This document shows, one piece after another, positions 17,432-28,007 of a DNA stretch of 64,000 nt (positions are counted from its first letter, which is position 1; each line of letters begins with the position of its first letter). The position numbers and the translations under genes were made by a program. The notes beneath the pieces are model-generated. The model saw nothing but the letters and a program-made list of their open reading frames with translations, was not told the DNA's origin and made no database searches. Origin of the DNA: JAAZKI01 sp012799905 (GTDB lineage Bacteria > Verrucomicrobiota > Lentisphaeria > Oligosphaerales > Oligosphaeraceae); NCBI GenBank assembly GCA_050949415.1, contig JBMNFR010000009.1:620001-684000 (forward strand), read 5' to 3'.

Positions 17432-20092
17432 TTAAAAGTCAAACATCAGTTGCTGGGGTTTTGCCGCCGGGGCTGGCGGCGGGCTGGCCGGAGCGGCGTC
17501 CGCTTCGCTCTCGAAGTCGTGTTCCGAATCACCATCAAAATCAGGTTCAGCGTCGACATGCGCCTCTGCATCAGCCGATCCGGCGGCCAGCATGGCGGCC
17601 AGGCTATCAGCTGTCAAATCCTCAATCACGCCATCGCGCCGGAAAGCGCGTTCCATGCGGACGAAAATATGGTTTTTGGCATGATGCTTCAAATGCTCAA
17701 GATCGCCAATGACGATCATTTCCCGACGGCAGCGGGTATGGGTGACATTGACCCGGTTCGGGTCGTCCACAAAGCCAATGCCCTTGCCGCCGGAGCGCAC
17801 ATACGAAATAATCACCACGTCGCTCTCGCCGCCCTGGAAACTGTCTACGGTCGATATCCTGGTGTGCCGGAAGTCGTTCCAAGCCTGCTTGTCAACGCCG
17901 GCCGGGACAGTGCGCAGCAACTTGCGCAGCAATTTCGCCTGCCGTCGATAGGGCGTAATCAGGGTGATTTCCGACAATGGGAAGCGCTGCCGACATTCAT
18001 GCAGCACCGCGACCGCAATCTTAGCCTCCAAGGGATTTTCGATGCCGGGCTGGCCGGTCAGGGTCAACTGTTCCTGGCGCTGTTTCGCCGGCAGGCAGGC
18101 CGTGTTCAGAAAACGCAGGGTGGAGGCGTGATAGCGCTCCTGGCGCTCACGGTAACCGAGGTGGTAGTATTCTGCTGTCGGACTAGTCGTGACCTGGGCA
18201 TTGTAAAACAGGTTGGCGGCAAAACGCATCAGGCGCGGATTCTGGCAACGGTAGCTGTTGCGCAAGAGCAGTTCCGGCAGCTGCCGGTGATACTGCAGCC
18301 AGCCCAGGAAACTGCCGCCGACAAAACAGCGCTGCTCCTGGTTTAAAACGCCAAATTGCTCTGCCAGGCCATCCCAGGCTTCTGGCGCCAGCGGGAAAGG
18401 CGGCAGCTGCTGCGGATCACCGAAAAACACGGCTCGGCGGCTCAGGCAAAGGCACAGCAGCGTCTCTCCGGCGCTGGCCATGCCAGCCTCGTCAAACAAA
18501 ATCACGTCAAAAGGACCATTCTTCTCCGCTTCTGCAGCCAGATAAGGTGAGCGCAACAGGCCAATGTGGGTGCTGGCATGAATTTCGCCCGTGTGGGCGG
18601 CTCTCGCAGCTGCAAATGCCTTGGCCACGTTGTCATCACCATGCCAGCAGACGGCCGCAACCTCGGGCTGGACAACATCGCGGTTGCTGCCGTGCCGCAG
18701 CAGGGGCAAGCCCAACAAGCGGCGGCAGATATTGTCGACTGCGGCGTTCGAGGGTGCGGTAATCAAAATCCTGGCGCCTGCCTGGCAGAGTTCGCGCGCC
18801 AGTTGTTCCAAAACCTTAGTCTTGCCAGTCCCTGGCGGGCCTTGGATGACCACAACCGGGTTTTCGCTGTCCAAGCCAGCGGCGAGCGCGGTCGCCTGCG
18901 AGGCGTCAAGGCCGTTTTCAGCCGGTCTTATGGTGTGCCGATAACGCAGCGGCAGCAAGCCAAGAACACGGCGCACCACTTCCTGGCCCGACATCGCCTG
19001 GTCAAGAATCGAACTACGCAGCGTTTCCAGCGATTTGGCTAAATATCCCAGCGGGCTGCGCCGAGGCTGGGCGCACAGATGATCGTCAATAGGCGAAGTC
19101 TGGCCGGGGTCATCCCAGGTAATCGTGCCGACCAACTCGTCGGAATCAAACAAGTCAAGGCTAAGCTCGCCGAGCTTCTCCTTCGGCCGGCCATGCCGGA
19201 ACAGGAAAAGCCGATCGCCCTCCCGCACTGGCAGCGACTCAGAAGCCGTCGGCAGGGGCATCCGGATCACGCAACCACGTCCCTCCTGCGAACTGAGGAC
19301 GGCGGCGTCGCCCAGCGTCAACAAAAAGGAATCCTCCAAGCGAACCAGGAGGCGCACGCATTCCACCAGCAAATCAAGGTCCTGGACGACCTCCCAGCGG
19401 CTGCGCGCCGGCAGCTCCACCGGCTGCACGGCTGCCGGGGCGGGCGCTTCGACATGGCGTTCAGGCGCGTCCCCGAAATCAAAACAAAGCTGAGCGCTGA
19501 GTTCATCAGCCGCCATGTCACCCAGAACTTTTCGCAGCAGGGCGCGCTTGACTTGGGCGCTGCTCTTGAGGACGCTGTCCAAGATGGCCGGGTCCGCCTC
19601 GGCGCGAAGACTCTCCAGAGCTTCCCCGAGAACGGCATTGCTGACCTTGCTCAAATCAAGATGGGCATAGCGAGCCCTGATTGCAGCCACTGCATCCGCC
19701 ATCAATTCAACGCGCTCGCCGTACGTATTGTCCTGAAGAGGATTCGGTATCGGCGGTTGCGGCTTGAAGACGGCTCCGTCAGGCGTCAGGCAGATGGCGA
19801 CCATCTGGGTCGTCTCCGGCGTCTCCACCGCCAGGCATGGACACTGCTCGCTGACGCTCCAGGTGAAATAGCCGACCCGATCAGCCTGCTCTTCTTCAGC
19901 CGGCTTGACCACCTGCTGGCGGTTCAAGACCAAGCCCTCCACCGGAATCGCAAACGGCCGCGGCTTGCAACTGTCCAACCATAAACAAAAAAAATTCCGG
20001 CTGCTGACCAGGACTTGATTCTTTTCCCACAGCTTGGCCGCCTCGCTTAACAGCAGGTGTACTTTTTCAAACTCTGGATTCGTCTTCGTCAT
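17432..20092 (-). CDS. Superfamily 1 helicase, UPF1/DNA2-like
   Basis: 886 residues. Walker A GPPGTGKTKVLEQLA (about 420), motif Ia ITAPSNAAVDNI, motif II LFDEAG (about 532; DEAG in place of the usual DEAQ), motif III GDPQQLPP, motif V STVDSFQGGESDVVIISYVR and motif VI NVTHTRCRRE are all present. The first 400 residues have no motif I recognise and probably form a 1B/barrel and accessory region. The tail is very acidic then Pro/Ala-rich, ending PQQLMFDF. It likely unwinds DNA or RNA in repair or RNA turnover. ATG 20092 is used; a TTG two codons earlier is in frame. It stands alone between ribD and a membrane protein gene. Confidence 0.88.
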   Translation of the reverse strand: MTKTNPEFEKVHLLLSEAAKLWEKNQVLVSSRNFFCLWLDSCKPRPFAIPVEGLVLNRQQVVKPAEEEQADRVGYFTWSVSEQCPCLAVETPETTQMVAICLTPDGAVFKPQPPIPNPLQDNTYGERVELMADAVAAIRARYAHLDLSKVSNAVLGEALESLRAEADPAILDSVLKSSAQVKRALLRKVLGDMAADELSAQLCFDFGDAPERHVEAPAPAAVQPVELPARSRWEVVQDLDLLVECVRLLVRLEDSFLLTLGDAAVLSSQEGRGCVIRMPLPTASESLPVREGDRLFLFRHGRPKEKLGELSLDLFDSDELVGTITWDDPGQTSPIDDHLCAQPRRSPLGYLAKSLETLRSSILDQAMSGQEVVRRVLGLLPLRYRHTIRPAENGLDASQATALAAGLDSENPVVVIQGPPGTGKTKVLEQLARELCQAGARILITAPSNAAVDNICRRLLGLPLLRHGSNRDVVQPEVAAVCWHGDDNVAKAFAAARAAHTGEIHASTHIGLLRSPYLAAEAEKNGPFDVILFDEAGMASAGETLLCLCLSRRAVFFGDPQQLPPFPLAPEAWDGLAEQFGVLNQEQRCFVGGSFLGWLQYHRQLPELLLRNSYRCQNPRLMRFAANLFYNAQVTTSPTAEYYHLGYRERQERYHASTLRFLNTACLPAKQRQEQLTLTGQPGIENPLEAKIAVAVLHECRQRFPLSEITLITPYRRQAKLLRKLLRTVPAGVDKQAWNDFRHTRISTVDSFQGGESDVVIISYVRSGGKGIGFVDDPNRVNVTHTRCRREMIVIGDLEHLKHHAKNHIFVRMERAFRRDGVIEDLTADSLAAMLAAGSADAEAHVDAEPDFDGDSEHDFESEADAAPASPPPAPAAKPQQLMFDF

Positions 20093-20238
20093 GGCCAATC
20101 GTTTTTTGCTTCACTGTAATGAGACCACATCAAGCATCGCTGGCGGTGCGAAACGTCCTTCAATTCAAGAGACGGATGCGTCGCGCCTACAGGTCGGAAG
20201 CAGCAACCAGCAGCGAAATTCTTTGTCGCCATCAACAG

Positions 20239-20277
20239 AAAAAACAGCGGCGCGCCGACATTACGGTCGAGCCGCTG
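20239..20277 (-). terminator. Intrinsic terminator of the membrane-protein gene
   Basis: On the minus strand CAGCGGC pairs with GCCGCTG, an inner CGAC/GTCG extends the stem, and six T follow. It lies about 65 bases after the stop at 20344. Confidence 0.75.
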
Positions 20278-20343
20278 AAAATCGCGCTACGGGAGTCGTT
20301 TCGGCCCTGGCTGGCATCATCTTCGCCAGAGCTTGTGACGGGC

Positions 20344-21030
20344 TCATTCCTCCAGGGGCCGGAATACCTCCTGGTCAAACTTCGGGCCCTTTTCATCATA
20401 TTTCAAAACCATGATGTATTTCTGAGGCCGCTTGTTCGGTCCAAGATAACTGACCCCGGCGTGCACTTTGGAGCTGTATTCGGCAGACTGCCGGATTTGC
20501 GCCAGTTGCGTCTGCATTGCCACTATCCGTGAACTCAATGACGACACCTTGGCCAGCATGTCGCCGCACAGCACCAACAACGCCACATTCAGCACTAAAA
20601 CCAAGATAAGGAGGGGAGTGTTCCTGGACGGTCGCGGGCTGGCAACCAGCGGCGCCGCAGCGACCGGTGCCATTGCTGGCCGCACGCTGGAGGTGGCAGA
20701 GGCAAGGCCGGGTTCCCTGGCTGCCGAGCGCGCCGTCGTCGCACTGGCATCCTGCGAAAGGACAGGCGCACGCGAGGCCTGGGTGGCGGCGACTCTGCCG
20801 CCTGAGCCAGCGCCCATCCGACCGCCAACAGGACGACCGCCGCCGCCCCGGCCAGCACCACGGCCCAGGCCAGGCTTGCCAGCGCCAGCCGCAGGCGCAG
20901 CGCCAGCTGGCGCGTCTTCAGTCGCAGCGCCTTCAGCCGGTTGCTCTTCCGGCGTCTGCTGCTCTTCCGGCTTCTTGCTGTCGTCATCACCAAAAGCGGC
21001 AAGGATAGCGTCTTTCAGGTCATCGCTCAT
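20344..21030 (-). CDS. Unknown single-pass membrane protein with low-complexity N-terminus
   Basis: 228 residues; I do not recognise a family. The N-terminus begins MSDDLKDAILAAFGDDDSKK and continues as an acidic Glu/Pro/Ala stretch, then a Gly/Arg-rich stretch (about 50-80). A membrane segment (TPLLILVLVLNVALLVLCG) lies at about 135-153. A short coiled region (SSLSSRIVAMQTQLAQIRQ) and a C-terminal part that ends KGPKFDQEVFRPLEE follow. The layout suggests a cytoplasmic disordered N-terminus and an exported C-terminal domain. A strong AAGGGGGAA ribosome site precedes the ATG. Confidence 0.7.
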   Translation of the reverse strand: MSDDLKDAILAAFGDDDSKKPEEQQTPEEQPAEGAATEDAPAGAAPAAGAGKPGLGRGAGRGGGGRPVGGRMGAGSGGRVAATQASRAPVLSQDASATTARSAAREPGLASATSSVRPAMAPVAAAPLVASPRPSRNTPLLILVLVLNVALLVLCGDMLAKVSSLSSRIVAMQTQLAQIRQSAEYSSKVHAGVSYLGPNKRPQKYIMVLKYDEKGPKFDQEVFRPLEE

Positions 21031-21140
21031 CGGTATTCCCCCTTAAGTAAGAATAGAATAGCAAGCCCACAGACTTTGGTCGGACTCTTTGTGCAGGCAC
21101 ATATTTTAGTGTAGTCTTCCCGAGCCAGTTGTCAAGCCGT

Positions 21141-22193
21141 CTAAACCGCTTTTCGGGCGGTTGCGGCCTGCTTCCGGGCCATTTCCCGTCCCCACAGCAG
21201 CAATTGCCGCATGCCGTCTTCCGGCGTGACCAGGGGTTGGTAGCCAAAATCACGCGAGGCAGCCGCATGAGAAAAGGAATGCGAACGCGCCAGCTGGTCC
21301 ACGACAAAGCGCGTCATCGGCAATGGTTCTCCAAACGGCAGCATGGCGTTGAACAGTTCACAGACCCGACCCAGGAATTGAGCCAGGCGATGGCTGATGC
21401 GGCGCGTCACCGGCGACAACCCTAACTCAACCAGGAGAGCATTGACCCAATCCCACAACTGCACCGGCTCGGTGTCGTTGATGAAATACGCCCGCCCGGC
21501 GCAACGCCCCTGGCCACGCAATTCATCCGCCGCCTGCAAATGCCCGTGGGCGGCGTTTTCAACGTAGGTCAGGCTGACCTGGTTGCGGCCATCGCCGACC
21601 ATGCGCAGGCGCCCTTCCAGCGCTCCTTGAAACAACTTGGGAATGATATGAGGATCGCCAGGCCCCCAAATCAGGTGCGGCCGCAGCGCACACGTCCGCA
21701 GCCGGAATCCATCGCTTTTGCCCTGAGTGCTACCGGCGTTGGCCGCCAACACCATCTGCTCGGCCGCCGCCTTAGTCTCCGGATAGGGCGCCGTGAAGTG
21801 CGATGGATAGGGCAAAGACTCATCCCCATCAATGATATCCTCCTGTCCGACGGCGACACTGGGCGTGCTGGTATAGACCAGGTTGCGAACTTTCGTCTCC
21901 ATGCAGGCGCGGATGACATTTTCGGTGCCGTGGACATTGACCTCGTAGTAGCGCCGGCGCGGTCGCACGACGTCACAAATGGCGACTGTATGGAAGACCG
22001 TGTCGCTGCCCTCGCAGGCCGCCCGCACGGCCTTGTAGTCGACGATGTCACCCTGGATGCACTCAGCGCCGAGTGCGGCCAGCTCAGGATAGGCGTGGCG
22101 GTTGAACACACGCACAGACTCTCCCCGCGCCAGCAGCATCCTGGTGATGTGCTGACCAAGGAATCCACCGCCGCCAAGTACTGTGCTGCTCAT
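21141..22193 (-). CDS. NAD(P)-dependent sterol-dehydrogenase-like reductase (OleD-like extended SDR)
   Basis: 350 residues from ATG 22193. The glycine loop VLGGGGFLGQHI, the Asn-Arg after strand 2 (VFNRHAYPEL), the GDIVD motif, the catalytic Ser in VYTSTPSV and YPETK (YxxxK) define an extended SDR of the 3-beta-HSD branch. The wording of the N-terminal third resembles OleD, the 2-alkyl-3-ketoacid reductase of long-chain olefin synthesis. A TTG at 22208 is an alternative start. It follows, 34 bases downstream, the AMP-ligase/ACP/acyltransferase fusion gene on the same strand, so both probably act on the same lipid. No OleA-type thiolase is present, so true olefin synthesis is doubtful. Confidence 0.85.
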   Translation of the reverse strand: MSSTVLGGGGFLGQHITRMLLARGESVRVFNRHAYPELAALGAECIQGDIVDYKAVRAACEGSDTVFHTVAICDVVRPRRRYYEVNVHGTENVIRACMETKVRNLVYTSTPSVAVGQEDIIDGDESLPYPSHFTAPYPETKAAAEQMVLAANAGSTQGKSDGFRLRTCALRPHLIWGPGDPHIIPKLFQGALEGRLRMVGDGRNQVSLTYVENAAHGHLQAADELRGQGRCAGRAYFINDTEPVQLWDWVNALLVELGLSPVTRRISHRLAQFLGRVCELFNAMLPFGEPLPMTRFVVDQLARSHSFSHAAASRDFGYQPLVTPEDGMRQLLLWGREMARKQAATARKAV

Positions 22194-22227
22194 AACAGGA
22201 GTCTTCAATCTTCCATCAGGGGTTGAA

Positions 22228-24723
22228 TCAGGCTTGTTCGGAAGGCGCTTTGCCCAATGCCGTCTTCAGGGCGTCTATCACCTTGTCAACCAGATTGTTA
22301 TAGTCGTCACCGGCAATGGGCTGAATCGGAGGCAGGAAGGTAACCTTGACCGGCTGGAAAAACCGGGGCATGAGCCGCGTTCTGGGCAAAGCCTCATAGG
22401 CGCCCTGCAAAGCCACCGGCACAATCGGCACGCCTAACTCCTGCCCCAAAATGGCAAACGCCTTCTTAAAATTCCCCAGCTGGCCGTCCCTGGTGCGCGT
22501 GCCTTCCGGAAAAATAATGACTTTCTTGCCCGCCTGGAGAGCGCTGGCCAGCTTTTGCAGAGACAACTTCAGATCGCTGTTTACGTCCATAATAATGATG
22601 TTGTGCCAGTTCGCAAAAAAGCGTTGCCAGCGCCGTTTCAGATGCTCGGCCTTGGCATAGAAGAACGTATCCTTGAAGACATCCTTCTTGAGGAAGGCGG
22701 AAATCAGAAACCCGTCCAGGTAGCTTTGATGATTGGGGGCAAAGATACAGGGTCCCTCCGGGACATTCTCCATGCCTTCACCGCGCAGGCGGAAGGCGCA
22801 GCGCAGCAGTGTCCCTGAGCAGAAATTCACCCAGTGGTGCGCAAACCAGCTTTTCGGCAATTTCACCGCGACCTTCTCCCGCAGAATCTCCCCCCATTTC
22901 AAGCCCTTGCGGCGAGCGATGGTGGCGCCGGCCTCATGCAGATAGGTCGCCAGCTGGGCCGGAGTCGAATACTCTGCCAACGTCTGCTCCTTGATATCCT
23001 GGCCAAAGGTGACGTTGAGAAATGCCAGGAAAGACACTTTGCGCAACGAATCCAGGCCGAGGTCAATTTCGAAATGGTCGTCCGGATGGACTTCCGTCTC
23101 CGCCTCCCTGGTCAAATATTCCTTGATGACCCGATATTCCTCCAGGTCAGGCTCTGGCTTGACTGCCTTGGCGGTCTTCTGGCCGCTGGCTACTGCCAGG
23201 GCAGGCAATTCGTGGCGCTTCAGTTTGCCCAGCTTGGTACGGGGCAGAGACTCGCGGACAAAGGTGCATTTCAAAATGCGCTTGTAACTGGAAGTCTGGG
23301 CGTTATAGGCATTGATCACCTGCTGCCGAATCGTGTCCTCGATATTGGTGATGCCAGCGTCAGCCAAGGCCTTCATATTCGGCAAAATCAGCGCATGCAG
23401 GGCGTCGCCTGACTCAAGCACAGCGACTTCCGCCACTAAGTCTGTAATCCCGAGCAACTTCTGCTCCACCTCGTCAGGATTGATGTTTTTGCCGTTGGGC
23501 AGGACGATGATTTCCTTTTTTCGGCCGGTGATGTAGATATAGTCGTCCTGGTCGACATAGCCGAGGTCGCCGGTGTAGAGCCAGCCATCCTTCATGACGG
23601 CAGCCGTCTCCTCCTCCCGGTTGTAGTAACCGCGCATCACATTGCCGCCGCGCACAGTGATTTCACCGCCGACAATGCGCACTTCGTTGCAAGTGACCAA
23701 CTGGCCAGCCGAGCCGAGGCGCGTCGCGCCAGGGCGCGTAAAGGAAATCATCGGCGCTGTTTCCGTCATGCCATAGCCGACCAGGATTTCAAACCCCAAG
23801 GCACGGAAATCCTTGATTACCTGCGGGTCCAGCGCCGCGCCGCCGCTGGGCATGTACTTCATCGCTCCGCCGAACTTCTTTTGCACCGCCCGGAACACCA
23901 GTCGCGAAAATGCCAGCGAATTGACCTGCGAGGTCAGCCAGAACAGAAAACGAGTGATGGCGCGCTGGCGAATCCGGTTGAGCAGGCCGTCTCGCAACAG
24001 AACAAAAAGCCGCGGCACGCCGACAAAGATGGTGACCGGCTGCCGCGACAATGTTTCCAGGATGTCCGCCGCAGCCAGGGAGGTGACCATGACACAGGCG
24101 GCATGAATCGTCAACGGCATAATGACCGTGCCCTGGAGAGGCAAAACATGGTGCAGCGGCAGCAGCACCAGCACGCGGCTGTCCGGACGGTAGATCGGCA
24201 CTTCGTCTGACACCGCCGTCAGGTTGGCGTATAGGTTAGCAAACGACAGCATCACGCCCTTGGGGCTGCCCGTAGTTCCGGAGGTGTAGATGATGACCGC
24301 GATATCGTCCATCGGGCTGTCTGGAAAGTCGTCATCGCCGGGCGCGACCTCTGTCGGTGCGGGATGGTCTTCAAGGATGAACATCCGTGCGTCGCAGCCG
24401 GCCTCGGTGGCTGCGGCTTGCAGGTTCGGCGCAACTGTCTTGGACGTGAAAATCGCTGACGGCTGGCAGTCCTTGAGTACGTATGCGATTTCATCAACCG
24501 TCGCGGTGACGTCAATCGGCACTGGGATGGACTGTGTACGCCAGGCCGAATAGAAAGCGGCGATCCAGCCTGGCTGGTTTTCCGCGCAGATGACGACTCG
24601 CTCCTTAGTGCCAGCGCCATGCTGACGAGCCAGGGACGCCGTCCAACCAATCAGAGACCGATAACTGATCTCCTCCTCACGACAATACAAAGCGATCTTA
24701 TCGCTGCTGGTCAAAAACTTCAT
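22228..24723 (-). CDS. Three-domain fusion: acyl-AMP ligase, acyl carrier protein, PlsC acyltransferase
   Basis: 831 residues. The AMP-ligase domain (1-510) has YTSGTTGSPKGVML at about 146, GYGMTETAP, and YTGDLGYVDQDDYIYITGRKKE. The carrier domain (about 530-610) has DLGLDSLRK, with Ser about 556 as the phosphopantetheine site. The PlsC domain (about 645-831) has NHQSYLDG (HX4D, about 662) and FPEGTRTRDG (about 741). It would activate a fatty acid, hold it on its own carrier and transfer it to a lysophospholipid or related acceptor, somewhat like Aas but with a built-in carrier. Likely membrane-associated. No strong ribosome site is seen. Coupled with the downstream reductase gene. Confidence 0.9.
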   Translation of the reverse strand: MKFLTSSDKIALYCREEEISYRSLIGWTASLARQHGAGTKERVVICAENQPGWIAAFYSAWRTQSIPVPIDVTATVDEIAYVLKDCQPSAIFTSKTVAPNLQAAATEAGCDARMFILEDHPAPTEVAPGDDDFPDSPMDDIAVIIYTSGTTGSPKGVMLSFANLYANLTAVSDEVPIYRPDSRVLVLLPLHHVLPLQGTVIMPLTIHAACVMVTSLAAADILETLSRQPVTIFVGVPRLFVLLRDGLLNRIRQRAITRFLFWLTSQVNSLAFSRLVFRAVQKKFGGAMKYMPSGGAALDPQVIKDFRALGFEILVGYGMTETAPMISFTRPGATRLGSAGQLVTCNEVRIVGGEITVRGGNVMRGYYNREEETAAVMKDGWLYTGDLGYVDQDDYIYITGRKKEIIVLPNGKNINPDEVEQKLLGITDLVAEVAVLESGDALHALILPNMKALADAGITNIEDTIRQQVINAYNAQTSSYKRILKCTFVRESLPRTKLGKLKRHELPALAVASGQKTAKAVKPEPDLEEYRVIKEYLTREAETEVHPDDHFEIDLGLDSLRKVSFLAFLNVTFGQDIKEQTLAEYSTPAQLATYLHEAGATIARRKGLKWGEILREKVAVKLPKSWFAHHWVNFCSGTLLRCAFRLRGEGMENVPEGPCIFAPNHQSYLDGFLISAFLKKDVFKDTFFYAKAEHLKRRWQRFFANWHNIIIMDVNSDLKLSLQKLASALQAGKKVIIFPEGTRTRDGQLGNFKKAFAILGQELGVPIVPVALQGAYEALPRTRLMPRFFQPVKVTFLPPIQPIAGDDYNNLVDKVIDALKTALGKAPSEQA

Positions 24724-24872
24724 AATTTATATATCTATTTATTATTTTGCTGTTGGAGTGAGCACAAGCTCTCAAGCCCGCTCCTTTCGCCGGAGCAAGC
24801 CGTTGTCAACCCTATAATATATCTTCTTAACCTATTCCTGTCCACTGCGCCGGCCGCGGACGATAATTTCGC

Positions 24873-25124
24873 GTAATCGGTCACCAATTGATAACGGCCA
24901 TCCCGACAGTATATTTTCAGCGCTAACTGTAGCGCCTCTATAAGGCGTCAGTTTCGGGGCATGCCTTAAGCGCCTACGGCGCAAATTGATGCGAACGTAG
25001 CGGACATAGTGATATGGCGGACAGCGTAGCCCAAACTCACTCTCGCCCCTCGCCCCTCGCCCCTCGCCCCTTTCTTGAGACCGCTGCTCGTCGAAACTCC
25101 GAGTATCAATCGGTGAACGATTAC
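24873..25124. mobile_element. IS66-like MITE (non-autonomous), copy 1
   Basis: 252 bp. The left end starts GTAATCGGTCACCAATTGAT (from 24873). The right end, read in reverse from 25124, starts GTAATCGTTCACCGATTGAT, a 21-bp inverted repeat. Immediately outside, AATTTCGC occurs at 24865-24872 and again at 25125-25132, an exact 8-bp target duplication. Ends beginning GTAA and an 8-bp duplication are the hallmarks of IS66-type transposition (family knowledge). There is no transposase inside; the body holds a dispersed hairpin element (about 24919-24985) and a TCGCCCC heptamer run (25041-25074). The element fills half of the 529-base gap upstream of glnS; 24724-24864 shows nothing else. Confidence 0.8.
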
Positions 25125-25252
25125 AATTTCGCCATCCTGGGAAGACTCAGACGGCTTATGGGTATATATTATGTTCTTTGCCTTGTGGTTCATAACTGCC
25201 TCGTCCAGCCCGCGCCGACGCCTGAGGCCAAGCCATCTCGTGAGGAGCCTTT

Positions 25253-27337
<2,085 letters not shown>

Positions 27338-27340
27338 GAG

Positions 27341-27687
27341 GCTTTTTCTAGGGGCGAGGGGCGAGGGGCTTTTTCTAGGGGCGAGGGGCGAGGGGCTTTT
27401 TCTAGGGGCGAGGGGCGAGGGGCTTTTTCTAGGGGCGAGGGGCGAGGGGCTTTTTCTAGGGGCGAGGGGCGAGGGGCGAGGGGCGAGGGGCGAGGGGCGA
27501 GGGGCGAGGGGCGAGGGGCGAGGGGCTTTTTCTAGGGGCGAGGGGCGAGGGGCTTTTTCTAGGGGCGAGGGGCGAGGGGCTTTTTCTAGGGGCGAGGGGC
27601 GAGGGGCTTTTTCTAGGGGCGAGGGGCGAGGGGGGCGGTGCGCTCGGCACTGAAGTGCCGACACTGGGGCGAGGGGCGAGGGGCGAG
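27341..27687 (+). repeat. GGGGCGA heptanucleotide array with 27-bp higher-order unit
   Basis: It starts four bases after the glnS stop. Units of 27 bp (two and a half GGGGCGA copies plus CTTTTTCTA) repeat four times. They are followed by about nine plain GGGGCGA heptamers, then four more 27-bp units. A short hairpin (GGCACT-GA-AGTGCC) and three final heptamers follow, ending GAGATGAGTTTGGA, a flank also seen at other arrays. Open frames crossing it are repeat-encoded and not genes. It could act as a glnS downstream structure, since each unit has a T run. Confidence 0.9.
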
Positions 27688-27752
27688 ATGAGTTTGGAAT
27701 ATCTTCAAGCCGTCGTTTGCAAAAAAACTCCCGGCTTATATATTTGAGATTT

Positions 27753-27871
27753 GCCGTGTCGTCTGTTTCGGAACCTGTGCGGCAGGGACGTTGTGAACCG
27801 GGTCAGGTGGGGAACCAAGCAGCCCTAAGCAGCCGACTTGGGCGCCAGGACCTCTGGACAGGCGGCACGGC
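27753..27871 (+). ncRNA. ffs: Signal recognition particle RNA (small bacterial type)
   Basis: The conserved apical loop of SRP RNA is plain at about 27801-27832: GGGTCAGGTGGGGAACCAAG followed by CAGCCCTAAGCAG. This includes the GGAA-type tetraloop region and the asymmetric AGCAG internal loop that binds Ffh. The outer ends pair, GCCGTG at 27753-27758 with CACGGC at 27866-27871, and CTTTTTCTT follows at once as an intrinsic terminator. Length is about 119 nt, as for 4.5S-type RNA. It sits directly upstream of dnaX and recR, an arrangement known from Bacillus (scr-dnaX-recR). End positions are set from the pairing and could be off by a few bases. Confidence 0.92.
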
Positions 27872-28007
27872 TTTTTCTTGACTTCAAACCGGCGGAACAG
27901 CCGGCCGCGGCCGCCAACACGTCGCTGGCCAGCCCGTTCCGCTAAATTGCGTGACCGTCCAACAACCGACGGCTCATGCTTCGGCCGCTACCCGGGAGGA
28001 AACGCGC

